Source of the DNA: Termitomyces sp. T153
Lineage: Eukaryota; Basidiomycota; Agaricomycetes; Agaricales; Lyophyllaceae
Assembly: GCA_018296165.2 (NCBI GenBank)
Contig: JACKQL020000008.1
Coordinates: 310,001-374,000 of the forward strand
Direction: 5' to 3'
Length of the DNA stretch: 64,000 nt
In this document: piece by piece, positions 1 through 9,832 of the stretch
How the letters are laid out: each line of letters begins with the position of its first letter
How positions within the stretch are numbered: position 1 is the stretch's first letter
Program-made: the position numbers and the translations under genes
The notes under the pieces: model-generated
What the model saw: only the letters and a program-made list of their open reading frames with translations
The model's database searches: none
Told to the model about the DNA's origin: nothing

Positions 1-421
1 ATTGTTATTATTGTTGCTCTTTCCACTTTTAAACGCGTTTCGGATGGACGCGAAAGAAGGTTTCTTGGAAAACGCGCTTCCACTGGTCGCAATAGAAGAC
101 GTAGAAGAATGAAATGGTTTGCTCGTGCGCATCGTCACTGACTGCGACGAGTCCTCAGACGTCACGGAGTCCATCCGCGAATGGGACGGGAAAAAGCTGC
201 GTTCGTGCCGGTCTGCGAGAGGCGCTACGAGAGTCGGCGAGTCCTGACCAGAATTTCCAAAGCCAAAACTGAACGCAGACGTTGCTGAGCGCCCAAACGG
301 CGTCGTCGAAGTCGACCCATAGTCATCGTCGTCAAAATCTGCTTGCTGGCATTTGACCACGAGGTACGAAGAACAAAATTAAATACGCACCAGGAATCGT
401 GATCTGAATTCCCTCGCCCAT
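1..421 (-). CDS. N-terminus of a probable PAG1/Tao3/Mor2-like cell morphogenesis protein (partial)
   Basis: A start codon at 421 opens a 31-base first exon. A 52-base intron (339-390, GTGCGT..CAG) follows, and the second exon then stays open to the left edge, so the gene is cut by the window. The protein begins MGEGIQITIP, continues with an acidic FDDDDYG patch, then a low-complexity Ser/Thr/Pro-rich stretch (TPFGRSATSAFSFGFG), and reaches KKPSFASIRNAFKSGK. From memory, this acidic start followed by a FASIRNAFKSG-type segment is characteristic of basidiomycete PAG1/Tao3 proteins (Furry family scaffolds of the NDR-kinase RAM pathway, acting in polarised growth). The conserved HEAT-like core lies outside the window, so the name is an inference from about 130 residues. 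The gene is divergent from RPN1. Confidence 0.5.
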
Positions 422-669
422 TTTGAAATATCAAAAACCCATTCACGAGTACTGTACACTTGTACGATTCCTCTGGAACGTGTACAAAAAAAGGACGGCG
501 CACGGAACGCAGCTCAGGGCAAGCAGCCCACTAAGTTCCCTAGGAAATCGTTTGCATCTGCTTGAGCCTTTTGCTATTCCCAAATTGGTACCGTGGGAAA
601 TCTGAACGCGCGTCGCGTTGCGTTTCGAAATTTCGTTGGAGGCATCCTTTCTCTTCATTTCCACCGCCC
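422..669. promoter_or_regulatory. Bidirectional promoter interval between PAG1-like gene and RPN1
   Basis: 248 bases separate two start codons facing away from each other. The interval must hold both 5' UTRs and core promoters. No TATA box or obvious proteasome-associated element could be recognised by eye. Confidence 0.5.
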
Positions 670-3600
670 ATGACGAAGTCTCAGGAATTCACAATCACTG
701 TGAGATCGGAGGACCCAAAGAAGAAGGAAAAACCAGAGGACGGTGAAAAGGACAAAGCGGAGGGATCATCCAAGTTGCTGGAGGATGGCAAATCGAAGGA
801 GGGTGGTAAGGAGAACGAGGGTGAAGAGCTGGTGAGCACTTCTTCTGTTTTGCGTATATCATCTTGATATTGAAATTCTTCCATGTAAGTCGGAGGAAGA
901 CCAGCAACTCAAAGGTGAACTCGAGATGCTAGTCGAGCGCCTGAAAGTATGTTCTCTGAAATATAGCTCCAAATCCCTAAATGACTTCTTGCGCCACAAG
1001 GAATCAAATACAGCGCTATATCGGCCTGCTTTGGAGACTCTACGCACACTAATAAGGACGTCAACATCATCCATGACATCCGTGCCCAAACCCCTCAAGT
1101 TTCTGCGTCCTCATTACCCTGACCTTCAGGCTCTATATGAAACATGGTCAATATCAGAGGACAAGGTATATATTTAGAAACTCTCCAAGACGTGAACTCA
1201 CCTCATCATACTTAGAGTCTCTTCGGCGACATCCTTTCCGTTCTGGCCATGACTTACTCCGACACTCAACCCCGCGGGACACTCAAATACCGTCTTCTCT
1301 CCGCTTCTCTTCGACCAGCAGACTCTCCCCTCGCTGATCCCGGTACGTGGGGTCACGAATACGTGCGCCACCTCGCAGCAGAACTCGGCGACGAATACAC
1401 AATACGAGAACAGGAAGGTGAAGCTACTACACCCAAGCTCCCCGGAACGATCGAAGACCTCCATTCACTCGCCAAACAATGTGCTGTTTTCTTCCTTGGT
1501 CATAACGCTGAACCAGACGCAGTCGATCTCCTAGAAGAGTTGGAGATTATCAAAGATATCGTTCCGCTGGTCGATGAGAATACTTATGCTCGCGTCTGCC
1601 AGTATATGATCAGGTGCGTTGACAAAGTATATTTCCAAGTCTTTTACTTAAGGTTTTCCAGGATGGTCAACCTTCTTCCCCCTCCAGACGACGTCTCCTT
1701 CCTTCAAACAGCACATACCATCTACGTGCAACATCAGAGATTCCCCGAAGCTCTGGCACTTGCCATTCGACTCGGTAACCCCGAATTAATTCGCGAAGAC
1801 TTCAACACACCCGGTAACCCGTACGTATCGTTTCTCCTATTCCCTCCATCTCATCTTATTATTCCCCATGTAGACTCATGAAACGACAACTCGCTTTCCT
1901 TCTCGCGCGAGCCCAAATACCCCTCGAATGGCTGCACCCGCCATCAGAAGATGCAGACGGTGACGCAGATGTTGATTTCCAGGAAGAATTACCGGAAGAT
2001 CTTCTGGAATGCTTGAGCAACAGTCGACTCAGTACACATTTCCGAGAATTTGGAAAGGAGCTGGGCGTTGCAGATGCGAAGAGCCTGGAGGATGTCTACA
2101 AATCACATCTAGAGAACACTCGTGTGTATTATCTTCATTTCGTCCTACTCTTTGTGTTAAGATGAATGACAGGACCTGGGGCAACACCGAATGTCGACTC
2201 AGCACGTGGAAACTTGGCTGGTACCTTTGTTAATGCCTTTGTTAACGCCGGTTTTGGCAACGACAAGCTCATGGTCGAAGCGGACGAGGGCAACAGTTGG
2301 ATTTACAAGAACAAGGACCACGGTAAGCCTCTTCTTGATTTGATCGACATTCACTTCACGTTACACGCCACAGGTATGATGAGCGCCGCTGCATCCCTAG
2401 GTCTAAGTCTACTTTGGGATACAGACGTCGGTCTCAGCCACGTTGACAAGTACACCTATTCAGCCGAAGAACACATCAAAGCCGGTGCCCTCTTTGCTAC
2501 CGGGATCCTCAACTCTGGCGTGCGCACCGAAGCAGACGCAGCGCTCGCTCTCCTAGGCGAGTTCACCGAGAACAAATCCGTTCCCCTCAAAACGAGCGCA
2601 ATCATGGGTCTCGGCCTCGCATACGCCGGGTCGCACCGCGAAGATCTCCTACCGTTCCTCCTTCCACATGTGGCGGACGATTCGGTGTCGATGGAGATCG
2701 CGAGCTTGGCTGCACTGGCGCTGGGTTTCATTTTCGTAGGGAGTGAGAATGGGGAAGTCACGGGTACGATTTTGCAGACACTCATGGAGAAGGCAGAAGA
2801 TAAGTCGTTGGATGAGAAATGGGCTCGCTTCATGGCGCTTGGCCTTGGTTTGTTATATCTTGGTATGCTGTGGTCCTTCTGGAAGGCTCTTCCTCTTCTA
2901 AGCTAATGTGTTGTGAATAGGCCTCCAGGATGCATCGGATGCCACAATTGAGACGTTGAAGGTGATTGAACATCCCATTTCCAAAACGGCACAAATCATT
3001 GTCGAGGCTTGCGCCTTCGCTGGAAGCGGAAATGTACTCAAGGTCCAGGCGATGCTCCATCACTGCGACGAGCATATTGTTGTTCCGGACGATAAGGACA
3101 AGAAGAAAGATGAGGAGAATAAGGACGAGAAGAAGGATGAGAAAGAAAAAGAGAAAGATCAACCGAAAGAGAAGCGCGACGATACTTTCCAAGCGTTCGC
3201 TGTCCTCGCTGTTGCGTTGATCGCGATGGGCGAAGACATCGGTGCTGAAATGTCGCTAAGACAATTCAACCATCTTGTACGTATCATCTACTTCCCAACT
3301 CTTTATCCAGCGTTGACTTGGTATTGTTAGATGCACTACGGCGAACCCATCATCCGAAAATGCGTACCCCTCGCCATCGGTCTCGTCAGCACCTCGAACC
3401 CCCAGCTTCCCATCCTCGACACCCTATCAAAGTACAGTCACGACAACGACCTCGCAGTTGCGCTCAACGCCATCTTCGCTATGGGTCTCGTCGGTGCAGG
3501 TACCAATAACGCACGTCTCGCGCAGATGCTGCGCCAGCTCGCGGGGTACTACTACAAAGAACCCGACTGCTTGTTCATGGTGCGAATTGCGCAGGGTTTG

Positions 3601-4150
3601 GTACACATGGGTAAAGGCACTATTGGCCTCAATCCCTTCTTCTGTGATCGTAATATTATGAGCCGTCCCGCTGTTGCTGGTCTGTTAGCGACTATAACAG
3701 CGTTTACGGATGCCAAAGGATGTACGTCCGCTGAAAGTTTTATGAGTATGGCAGCGAGCTGATATAATCTCTAGTCGTGCTGGATAAGTACCACTGGATG
3801 TTGTACTTCCTCGTCACTGCGATGTACCCCCGGTTCCTCATTACTCTTGACGAGGAGCTCAACAGCTTCCCTGTCACAGTGCGAGTCGGGCAGGTATGTG
3901 CTATTTGCCTCGGACTAGCAAAGATATGTACTCAGTGATGTAATTGTAGGCGGTCGATGTTGTTGGCCAGGCCGGAAAACCCAGAACTATTTCAGGATTC
4001 CAAACGCATCAAACCCCTGTGCGGGTGGGTACGACGGAGCGGTCGGAGCTTGCGACGGAAGAGTTCATTCCCTTTGTGCATGTTTTGGAGGGCTTTGTTA
4101 TTCTACAGAAGAACCCTGGATGGGAGAAAGAGGATAAGATGGACGTGTAA
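670..4150 (+). CDS. RPN1: 26S proteasome regulatory subunit RPN1 (PSMD2 homologue)
   Basis: This is the largest non-ATPase subunit of the proteasome base. It is a scaffold that binds ubiquitin-like shuttle factors and Ubp6 in cytosol and nucleus. Twelve exons rejoin in frame: 670-831, 890-946, 1001-1165, 1216-1613, 1662-1820, 1874-2121, 2173-2322, 2374-2862, 2921-3276, 3331-3721, 3775-3893 and 3950-4150. The product is 964 residues, close to the family's usual length. A charged N-terminus rich in Lys and Glu is followed by conserved blocks such as [15 protein letters not shown] and [12 protein letters not shown]. The proteasome/cyclosome repeats follow ([54 protein letters not shown]), and then the [21 protein letters not shown]-terminal block. 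A Lys/Glu/Asp-rich loop at 3093-3180 sits where other RPN1 proteins also carry a charged insertion. All introns use GT..AG. The gene looks intact. Confidence 0.97.
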
Positions 4151-4279
4151 TTTTTTACGTAGACGCAATAATTTCTTTCTTTTGGTTTTCTGGCTCGTTC
4201 TTTGCGTCGCGTATCAAAATATGTAGTATGTACGTGATAGGTTGGGGCTCATGTCACATGTCTGGAGGTGAGTTTTGTC

Positions 4280-4940
4280 CCAATTGGGACGCAACCAATA
4301 TAAGTGTAGAACCACCATTATGTACCTATGTGTGTATCTTATGTATCTACAGTGTTTATGCAACACACTTTCTTTGTAACATGTTATAACATGAAATCAA
4401 ATCACGGTGGTGCCTGCCCAGGTGCAGGTAGACCACCTAAAAACCTCCATCAGCAGCAAAGGCTCTTCACAAGCAACTTAGTTTCGGGAACAGGCTCAGG
4501 GCAACTGAGCACATTCTTTGGCAGGGTTGAAGACACCAAAGCTGTGACTAATAGTACTACAAGTGGTACTCAGCAACAGTCAGGCTTATCAGGTGTGTAT
4601 AACTGACAGCTGATGATGCACTGGCAAGTATAATACCTTTTTGTAGATCCAAATATTATTACATCTGAAGAACACACACATCTACAATCTGAGTGGAAAT
4701 CATTTCAGTCTGTTAAGGATATTGAAGAGGGCAAGAAACAAAGCAACAGGTCCAGGTACACAAGAGGTCAAAAATGTAGTAGAAAGAAATTGAACAGTAG
4801 ACATAGATAACAATATAACAAGACATACATGCTTAACACATAAGCTATCAGTCCATGTATAATTTGCTTACTTACCATGTAACATAACAACCTTGAAAAA
4901 CTTGAATTACCTCCGGACATAACCTGTGGGCCTAGGTTGG
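4280..4940 (+). mobile_element. CpG-poor transposon-derived fragment with a GAGRPP-type N-terminal ORF
   Basis: A CpG-poor block sits abruptly between CpG-containing host sequence. An open frame at 4391-4606 reads MKSNHGGACPGAGRPPKNL, then a Gln/Ser/Thr-rich stretch with LSTFFGR. After a possible short intron or frameshift, it resumes as DPNIITSEEHTHLQSEWKSF and ends at stops near 4808. GGxxPGAGRPxK starts are common in transposon-encoded proteins, but I cannot assign the superfamily. No transposase or helicase core is present, so this is probably the 5' stub of a larger element. Base composition matches the Helitron and LINE blocks, not RPN1. Confidence 0.45.
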
Positions 4941-5679
4941 CGCGTGACCTGCTGAGCCTTTTTTCTTACGATCGTCGAATTTCAAAACGAGGCCTAGGCC
5001 TGCTCGTCATGCCGATCTCATTGCCCCCCGAAATCGTATATTCAATATTGTCCAACAAGTTTTGACCTCCCGTGGAAGATGAGTCGACCAATAGGACAGT
5101 CGTTGAATTGGGGACTTGCTCACCAGCACTTCCGTCACGCCGCTCTCTCCTGGATGGATGAATCGGCAAACACTGTCACAGCCATCGCTCACATCTCTCC
5201 ACAGCAACTTTCAATCTGTGGAGCTGAAGCTTGGATGTATCGCAGTTACCAGCTTTGCAATCATCTAGCTACCCTTACAGCCCTAAAAAGATCACAGTCG
5301 TTGTATTGGAGTACCACAATTATGTGACTCCTTCGACAGTCATAACTCACCGCAGTCTTGGGAAGCAATAGATAAGTCCTATCTCAAGTGATCACTAGAA
5401 AGATTAAAGGATCTCTTGCCTAAAACAGCAGAATCTTGGACACTTGAGGTTGGAATCAAACGGAAGTCGATGTCATCGTACCTAAAATGAAGGTCTTCAA
5501 GATCAATGAACTTGTATATATGATAATATGTGCATGCGATGCCAATTACACAGCTCTATAATATTACTTCAAATTGAACCATCCAACCAGAAGAAGGAAC
5601 CATATGCCCACCTAGTAAACCCTTCCCCTTTCCCCTTCATACCCCTAAACTTCTCTAACAACTACCAAAAGAATGAACT
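4941..5679. other. Intergenic sequence without a recognised gene
   Basis: CpG dinucleotides return here, as in host DNA. Short frames occur on both strands (for example 5079-5327 plus), but none has a recognisable domain, good splice structure or a homologue I know. The segment includes the 3' flank of the PQ-loop gene, which ends at 5680. Confidence 0.4.
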
Positions 5680-7218
5680 CTATGTCCGCCTAAGCCACGA
5701 TAGCCACCCCTTTCCCTCTTTGCTCCTCCCCAACAACGGCGTCTCCTCACTAGGCACTCCCGCAACAGCCCTAATATCTGAACCCGTTGCCGACTCGAGC
5801 GCCCTCACCAACGCAACCCCCACCACCCTCGGGTCCTCTTCCTCCGTCGTCACTAGCCCCGGCACATCCACACCTCCATCGCCTCTCTCGACAACTGTCG
5901 CTTCCGAGGCTGGAGTATCAACATGCACTGTTGTACGACTAGGGAGTGGGTTCCCAAACTCATCAAGGCCAAGCCGACGCTGGCGGAAATGAAAGACGAT
6001 ACACATGGCGAGAAGGGAGCCTTGCATGATCCCCGAAACAGCAAACATGATCCAGCCTATACAGATACATATTTTAAGTTTCTTTTGTGGGAGAATGAGG
6101 ACCAGTCACTGACTCGTCCAATTTGTACCAGGTCTGACAGTGCAACATTAGGATAGGACGGAGGGGTAATAGGCGCGTGAAAGTAGCTCACCGTAACGCG
6201 ATACTGAGCACCATCAATACCGCTCCTGGACTCTGAATACACATCATGGGTATACTCAACGCGCCAACGATCTTGGCTCGATACGTATGAATCAACTGCG
6301 GCGCGTATTGTACCGTAGCTAGCAATGCTGACGAAACACCTAGGAAGGTCGCCCACTTTGCGAGGATCTCAGGGAGTGGTGCATCTGGAACGGGGGAGGT
6401 AGGGACGGTGAGGAGAAAGAGGAAGGATGTGAAAGTGATGATTGCCCTATGTCAGCAAATAAATAAAGGGTTTTGAAATACGAAGGCGAAAGCACGCACA
6501 TGTGAATGGCTACAACCCACGCGAGAATGATGGACAGACGCCATTCGGGACTCTTAATGGGTGTCTTGACGTGAATAGGCTGACGGGTATGGTGCGTGCC
6601 GGCGGCAAACCGAATGTACTTGAGGTGTGGAGGGTAATAAATTATGTAAAGGACGAGGCTGCAAAGTCACATTACAACTTATTGGCTGGAAATAGCTCGC
6701 AACACACATGATAGTGAACATTGCCCACTGTAGCCCCAGCTGCACGATGCCGGCGGTCATCTCCACACAAGTTCCTAGATTCTTTAGTCAGAGGAATTAG
6801 CAGAGATAACAGACCAAGCGGCACACTACTCACAAACGCTGGACAGCATCTTACAATGCGCCATTGCATGGTGATCCTAGGCTCTAGTCAATTGAACAAA
6901 CCGACATGAAGACGAAGAAGTAGCACACATGTTGAGGAAACCAGCAGCAGACGAAGTGCTTCCAAGGAGTAAAAACCAAGGACTGAGGCCTTCTGATGAG
7001 CCCTGATTGATTATTCGAAGATGCTGGTGGAATATCTGAGTCGGCGAACGACAATAGGATGAGATAGCGCATTACTTGGGGAAGATAGGAGACGATGAGG
7101 CCACAACAAAGGCCAAAGGTGAGTAATGCGGTGAACCAGTCATGGTGCTAGATGCTGGTGAGGAGATGATGGAGAACATAGAAACAGATCACCTCACTGG
7201 AACACAAACCGACGACAT
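5680..7218 (-). CDS. PQ-loop repeat membrane protein
   Basis: A multi-exon gene was assembled on the minus strand. It starts MSSVCVP at 7218, and short introns then join blocks that stay in frame. The first PQ-loop motif is LCCGLIVSYLPQ followed by HLRIINQGSSEGLSPWFLLL. Next come SSAAGFLN, CVEMTAGIVQLGLQWAMFTI and YYPPHLKYIRFAAG. The second PQ-loop region is LLATVQYAPQLIHTYRAK followed by VGALSIPMMCIQSPGAVLMV. The last membrane segment is FAVSGIMQGSLLAMCI, with FRQRRLGLDEFGNPL and a cytosolic tail ending WLSWLRRT. About seven membrane segments with two Pro-Gln motifs fit the PQ-loop family (lysosomal or vacuolar cationic amino-acid and cystine transporters, and SWEET-like proteins). The substrate cannot be told from sequence. 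One late donor (GTCAGT) is weak but gives the conserved RPGTNWTSW reading. The gene appears intact. Confidence 0.85.
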
Positions 7219-8142
7219 GGTCAAGAGCAGACGCGTCTACAACACGTGTTTGTGATGATGATCACTAATCACTAGCCTGAGTCTAAGCACCGCCACATCT
7301 CCACATATATAAATAAATTGATTCCTCGGACATAAGAGGCTATGGTGATTGTCAAGTATTAGAGAGTTCATTTTTTGGAAACTACGCTTGCGCCGATCCA
7401 GTTGATAAGAGAGCTACCAACAAGTACTAATTTCTTGATTGCAAGAAGGTCTTTGGCATGCAGAACAATTGAAAAATAGATGTTGAAGTTGATCCCAGAG
7501 GCCAACATCCTTCGGGAGCTCGCAGAGAAGGGTTCGAGCAATTTGGATGCAGGGGGCAGCTTGTTGTTCTATTGTTTCCAGGCAAGCGCGCAAAAGCTGG
7601 ATGCTCAGCCGAACAACTAAACAAGAGAAACTCGAAGGGACCTATTGTTATGAACTTTGCTGTAATAAATACCCCACTAGAAGTTTCAGACCTGATGACA
7701 GCAATTTCGGAACTGATAGGCAGAGCGAGAATTTCTATATCTGTCCCAGCATTAGTCTGTTATCAAGCCTCCAGAGCTGATGAACACATTGCGCATTACC
7801 AATAGTACTTATGTCCGACCATGGTTATACCATTGGACAAACGAGTGGCCATGATTATGCCCATACGTTGAGTTCAAACCTCTCCAATTTCCGGATACTG
7901 ACAGAGATGCTTTGGATGTCTACAAATTCCTCGGAAAGAAATTCCATTATCTGCCAATTTTGCTGACAATGTTACAAAGTTCTTGTGTGATCTTGCCAAA
8001 ACTTATTCTTGCAGGACAAAGCTGTAAGGATATCAAGGCTGCTGGTATTACCATGAGTTGTCATTGAAGAGGACCACAGTTACAGTAACATCATCCCTGG
8101 AGTGCATTCGATAACAACCAGCCGCGTAGTAGACATCTATTC
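7219..8142. other. Intergenic region with an unrecognised degenerate coding trace
   Basis: The stretch contains the promoter of the PQ-loop gene (near 7219-7330) and the 3' flank of the PP2C-like gene. Between about 7440 and 8060 the plus strand shows short open pieces, including SDLMTAISELIGRARISISV and FKPLQFPDTDRDALDVYKFL. They are separated by stops and have no consistent frame. They may be remains of a host gene, but I do not recognise it. Confidence 0.35.
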
Positions 8143-9669
8143 TTACCTCAGCTTCGAAGATCGTGGCGGTGTATGAGCCAGCAATGTTGCCGTCCAAGAT
8201 ACATCGGCCCCACCAAGGGCATTTCTCGACAAGTGTTGTGCCACGTTGTTATCCACACAGATAAAGCGCTTCTTCACACCCCATCGCTGGTACATTGTGG
8301 TATTATCTGCGCCGACTGGTGCCGGAAGGTCCGAAGGCAGAAATACTTCCTGATATTGACTTGAAGGAGCGTCGTTGTTAACTGAAGTCATCCTTCTGTT
8401 GAGCCAAAGGCCAACCAGGCCAACCACTTCGTCATTTGTAAGGCTGTTCCACAGTCCACTTGTTCCCATTACCAGGAAATCGCCCGGCTGAATGTCAATC
8501 GTCACTACCGATGGCTCAGCAGTAATTGGACCCTCTAGTGAAGATTCTAGAGGCGGGTCACCCATGAAGTCTCTGTGCAATCGCTTTTGAACATCCAGAC
8601 TCCATTTATAAGGTCCAAGCCCGAACGCACGAAACAACCCAGGAGCCATATTCGAAGTGCGGTCCTCTGAGAGAATATGCACCGAGTACGTTTGATGGTC
8701 ATTGTCCTTGGGTCCCGATTTCCTTCCCAGAACAGCCCGTGTGCTACCGGTGTTTGCAACCCGCAGTTTGCGAGGCTCGTGGTCATAAAACGCCACGAGT
8801 GCTGAAGAACCAGGGATAGCAGCACCAATAGAAGCAATGATAGATGTCTTTGAGGGTGGCGGGGAAGATGCTAGTGACTCAACAGGGTGATGTACCATGA
8901 GATTGTCCATGTCAAGGAATGTTTGCTTGAGGGTTTGACAGACGGCGTTCTCAAACCCATCCTCCTGCATTTCTTCTACATACGTCATCATTGAGCCGAC
9001 ATCGCTGTGCTCTGGGCTGTGTTCATACTTAGAAAGAAGGCCGATAAGATTCCCAAATACCGATGCGTGCAGACCTCGTGACAGCACCTGCATGTTAAAC
9101 CAACCAGAGCCGAGAAAACCTTCATGTAGGTTGAATATGGTCCATGATGAGTGGGTTGACATCTTGTTCGATGACAGAAGGGTGCTATCGAGGCGGGGAG
9201 CTGAACTAAGAGATTGGCGTATTGTATTGAGTATGTGGAAAAAATTATTACTCGATAGTTCTAACCTTGGCACGGAAGCAGAGTAAAAACGACGGATTCC
9301 GGTGTTCCCGTCGATGGTACCAGAGTCTGTGAGTGCGTCAAGTCCCATCTTGACCATTGTCTGTTCGTCAGCTTTTTCTTGTTCTGGATCAGGGTCTGAG
9401 GAACGATAGATGGCAGTAGGTGTCGCAATAAGACTATCAGGCTGAGAAAGGAGTGTATAGATGATCAAACCAGGATCGTCTTCGGAGGAGTCAGCCTGAA
9501 TAACACGTCGGGCATAGACAAAGGTGCCAACGGCAGCGATGGCAAGACCAACGATGGGTCGTTGACGAGATCCCAACTTCCTGAAAACATGAGTAGGAGA
9601 GTAGCGAGATCTGCGTAGCATGGTTATAAGGAACGACAATGAAACCCACGCTGTTCTCCAGCAATTCAA
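8143..9669 (-). CDS. Mitochondrial PP2C-family protein with degenerate catalytic motifs (probable pseudophosphatase)
   Basis: A single uninterrupted 508-codon frame, resembling the PTC5/pyruvate dehydrogenase phosphatase branch of PP2C. The N-terminus (best start perhaps Met17 at 9621, MLRRSRYSPTHVFRKLG) is basic. A hydrophobic segment (IVGLAIAAVGTFVYARRV) follows, which fits import to the mitochondrial inner membrane or intermembrane space as for yeast Ptc5. PP2C landmarks are recognisable but altered. The metal-binding DGHGG position reads NLHEGFLGSG. The G(S/T)TA block is GSSALVAFYD. The NxGDSRAVL block is VANTGSTRAVLG, losing its Asp. The xSDGLWD block is MGTSGLWNSLTNDEVV, losing both Asp. 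The DNxT region reads DNNVAQHLSRNALGG. So the fold is kept, while several residues that normally hold Mn/Mg are absent. It is intronless, unlike most genes in this window. It is divergent from the TEP1-like gene, 163 bases away. Confidence 0.85.
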   Translation of the reverse strand: MNCWRTAWVSLSFLITMLRRSRYSPTHVFRKLGSRQRPIVGLAIAAVGTFVYARRVIQADSSEDDPGLIIYTLLSQPDSLIATPTAIYRSSDPDPEQEKADEQTMVKMGLDALTDSGTIDGNTGIRRFYSASVPRLELSSNNFFHILNTIRQSLSSAPRLDSTLLSSNKMSTHSSWTIFNLHEGFLGSGWFNMQVLSRGLHASVFGNLIGLLSKYEHSPEHSDVGSMMTYVEEMQEDGFENAVCQTLKQTFLDMDNLMVHHPVESLASSPPPSKTSIIASIGAAIPGSSALVAFYDHEPRKLRVANTGSTRAVLGRKSGPKDNDHQTYSVHILSEDRTSNMAPGLFRAFGLGPYKWSLDVQKRLHRDFMGDPPLESSLEGPITAEPSVVTIDIQPGDFLVMGTSGLWNSLTNDEVVGLVGLWLNRRMTSVNNDAPSSQYQEVFLPSDLPAPVGADNTTMYQRWGVKKRFICVDNNVAQHLSRNALGGADVSWTATLLAHTPPRSSKLR

Positions 9670-9832
9670 TATCTAACCGCCGGTCAAAACACAGCATTGA
9701 ATAGTCGGACTCCGAGTCATCGGAACCATATTGGAAGTTATCGAGATCACATGACTTTAAAGTCGATCGGTGGCTGTACTACCTCATGTACTTGCCCTCC
9801 TAATACGCAATACCCATCGGTTCCAACTTCCA
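9670..9832. promoter_or_regulatory. Short divergent promoter interval between PP2C-like and TEP1-like genes
   Basis: Only 163 bases lie between the two outward-facing start codons (or 211 if the internal PP2C-like start at 9621 is used). Both genes would have to be driven from here. No specific motif is recognised. Confidence 0.4.

Noticed and set aside
2456..2833. 125-codon minus-strand frame opposite RPN1
   Set aside because: It is antisense to the RPN1 repeat exons; codon structure belongs to the plus strand.
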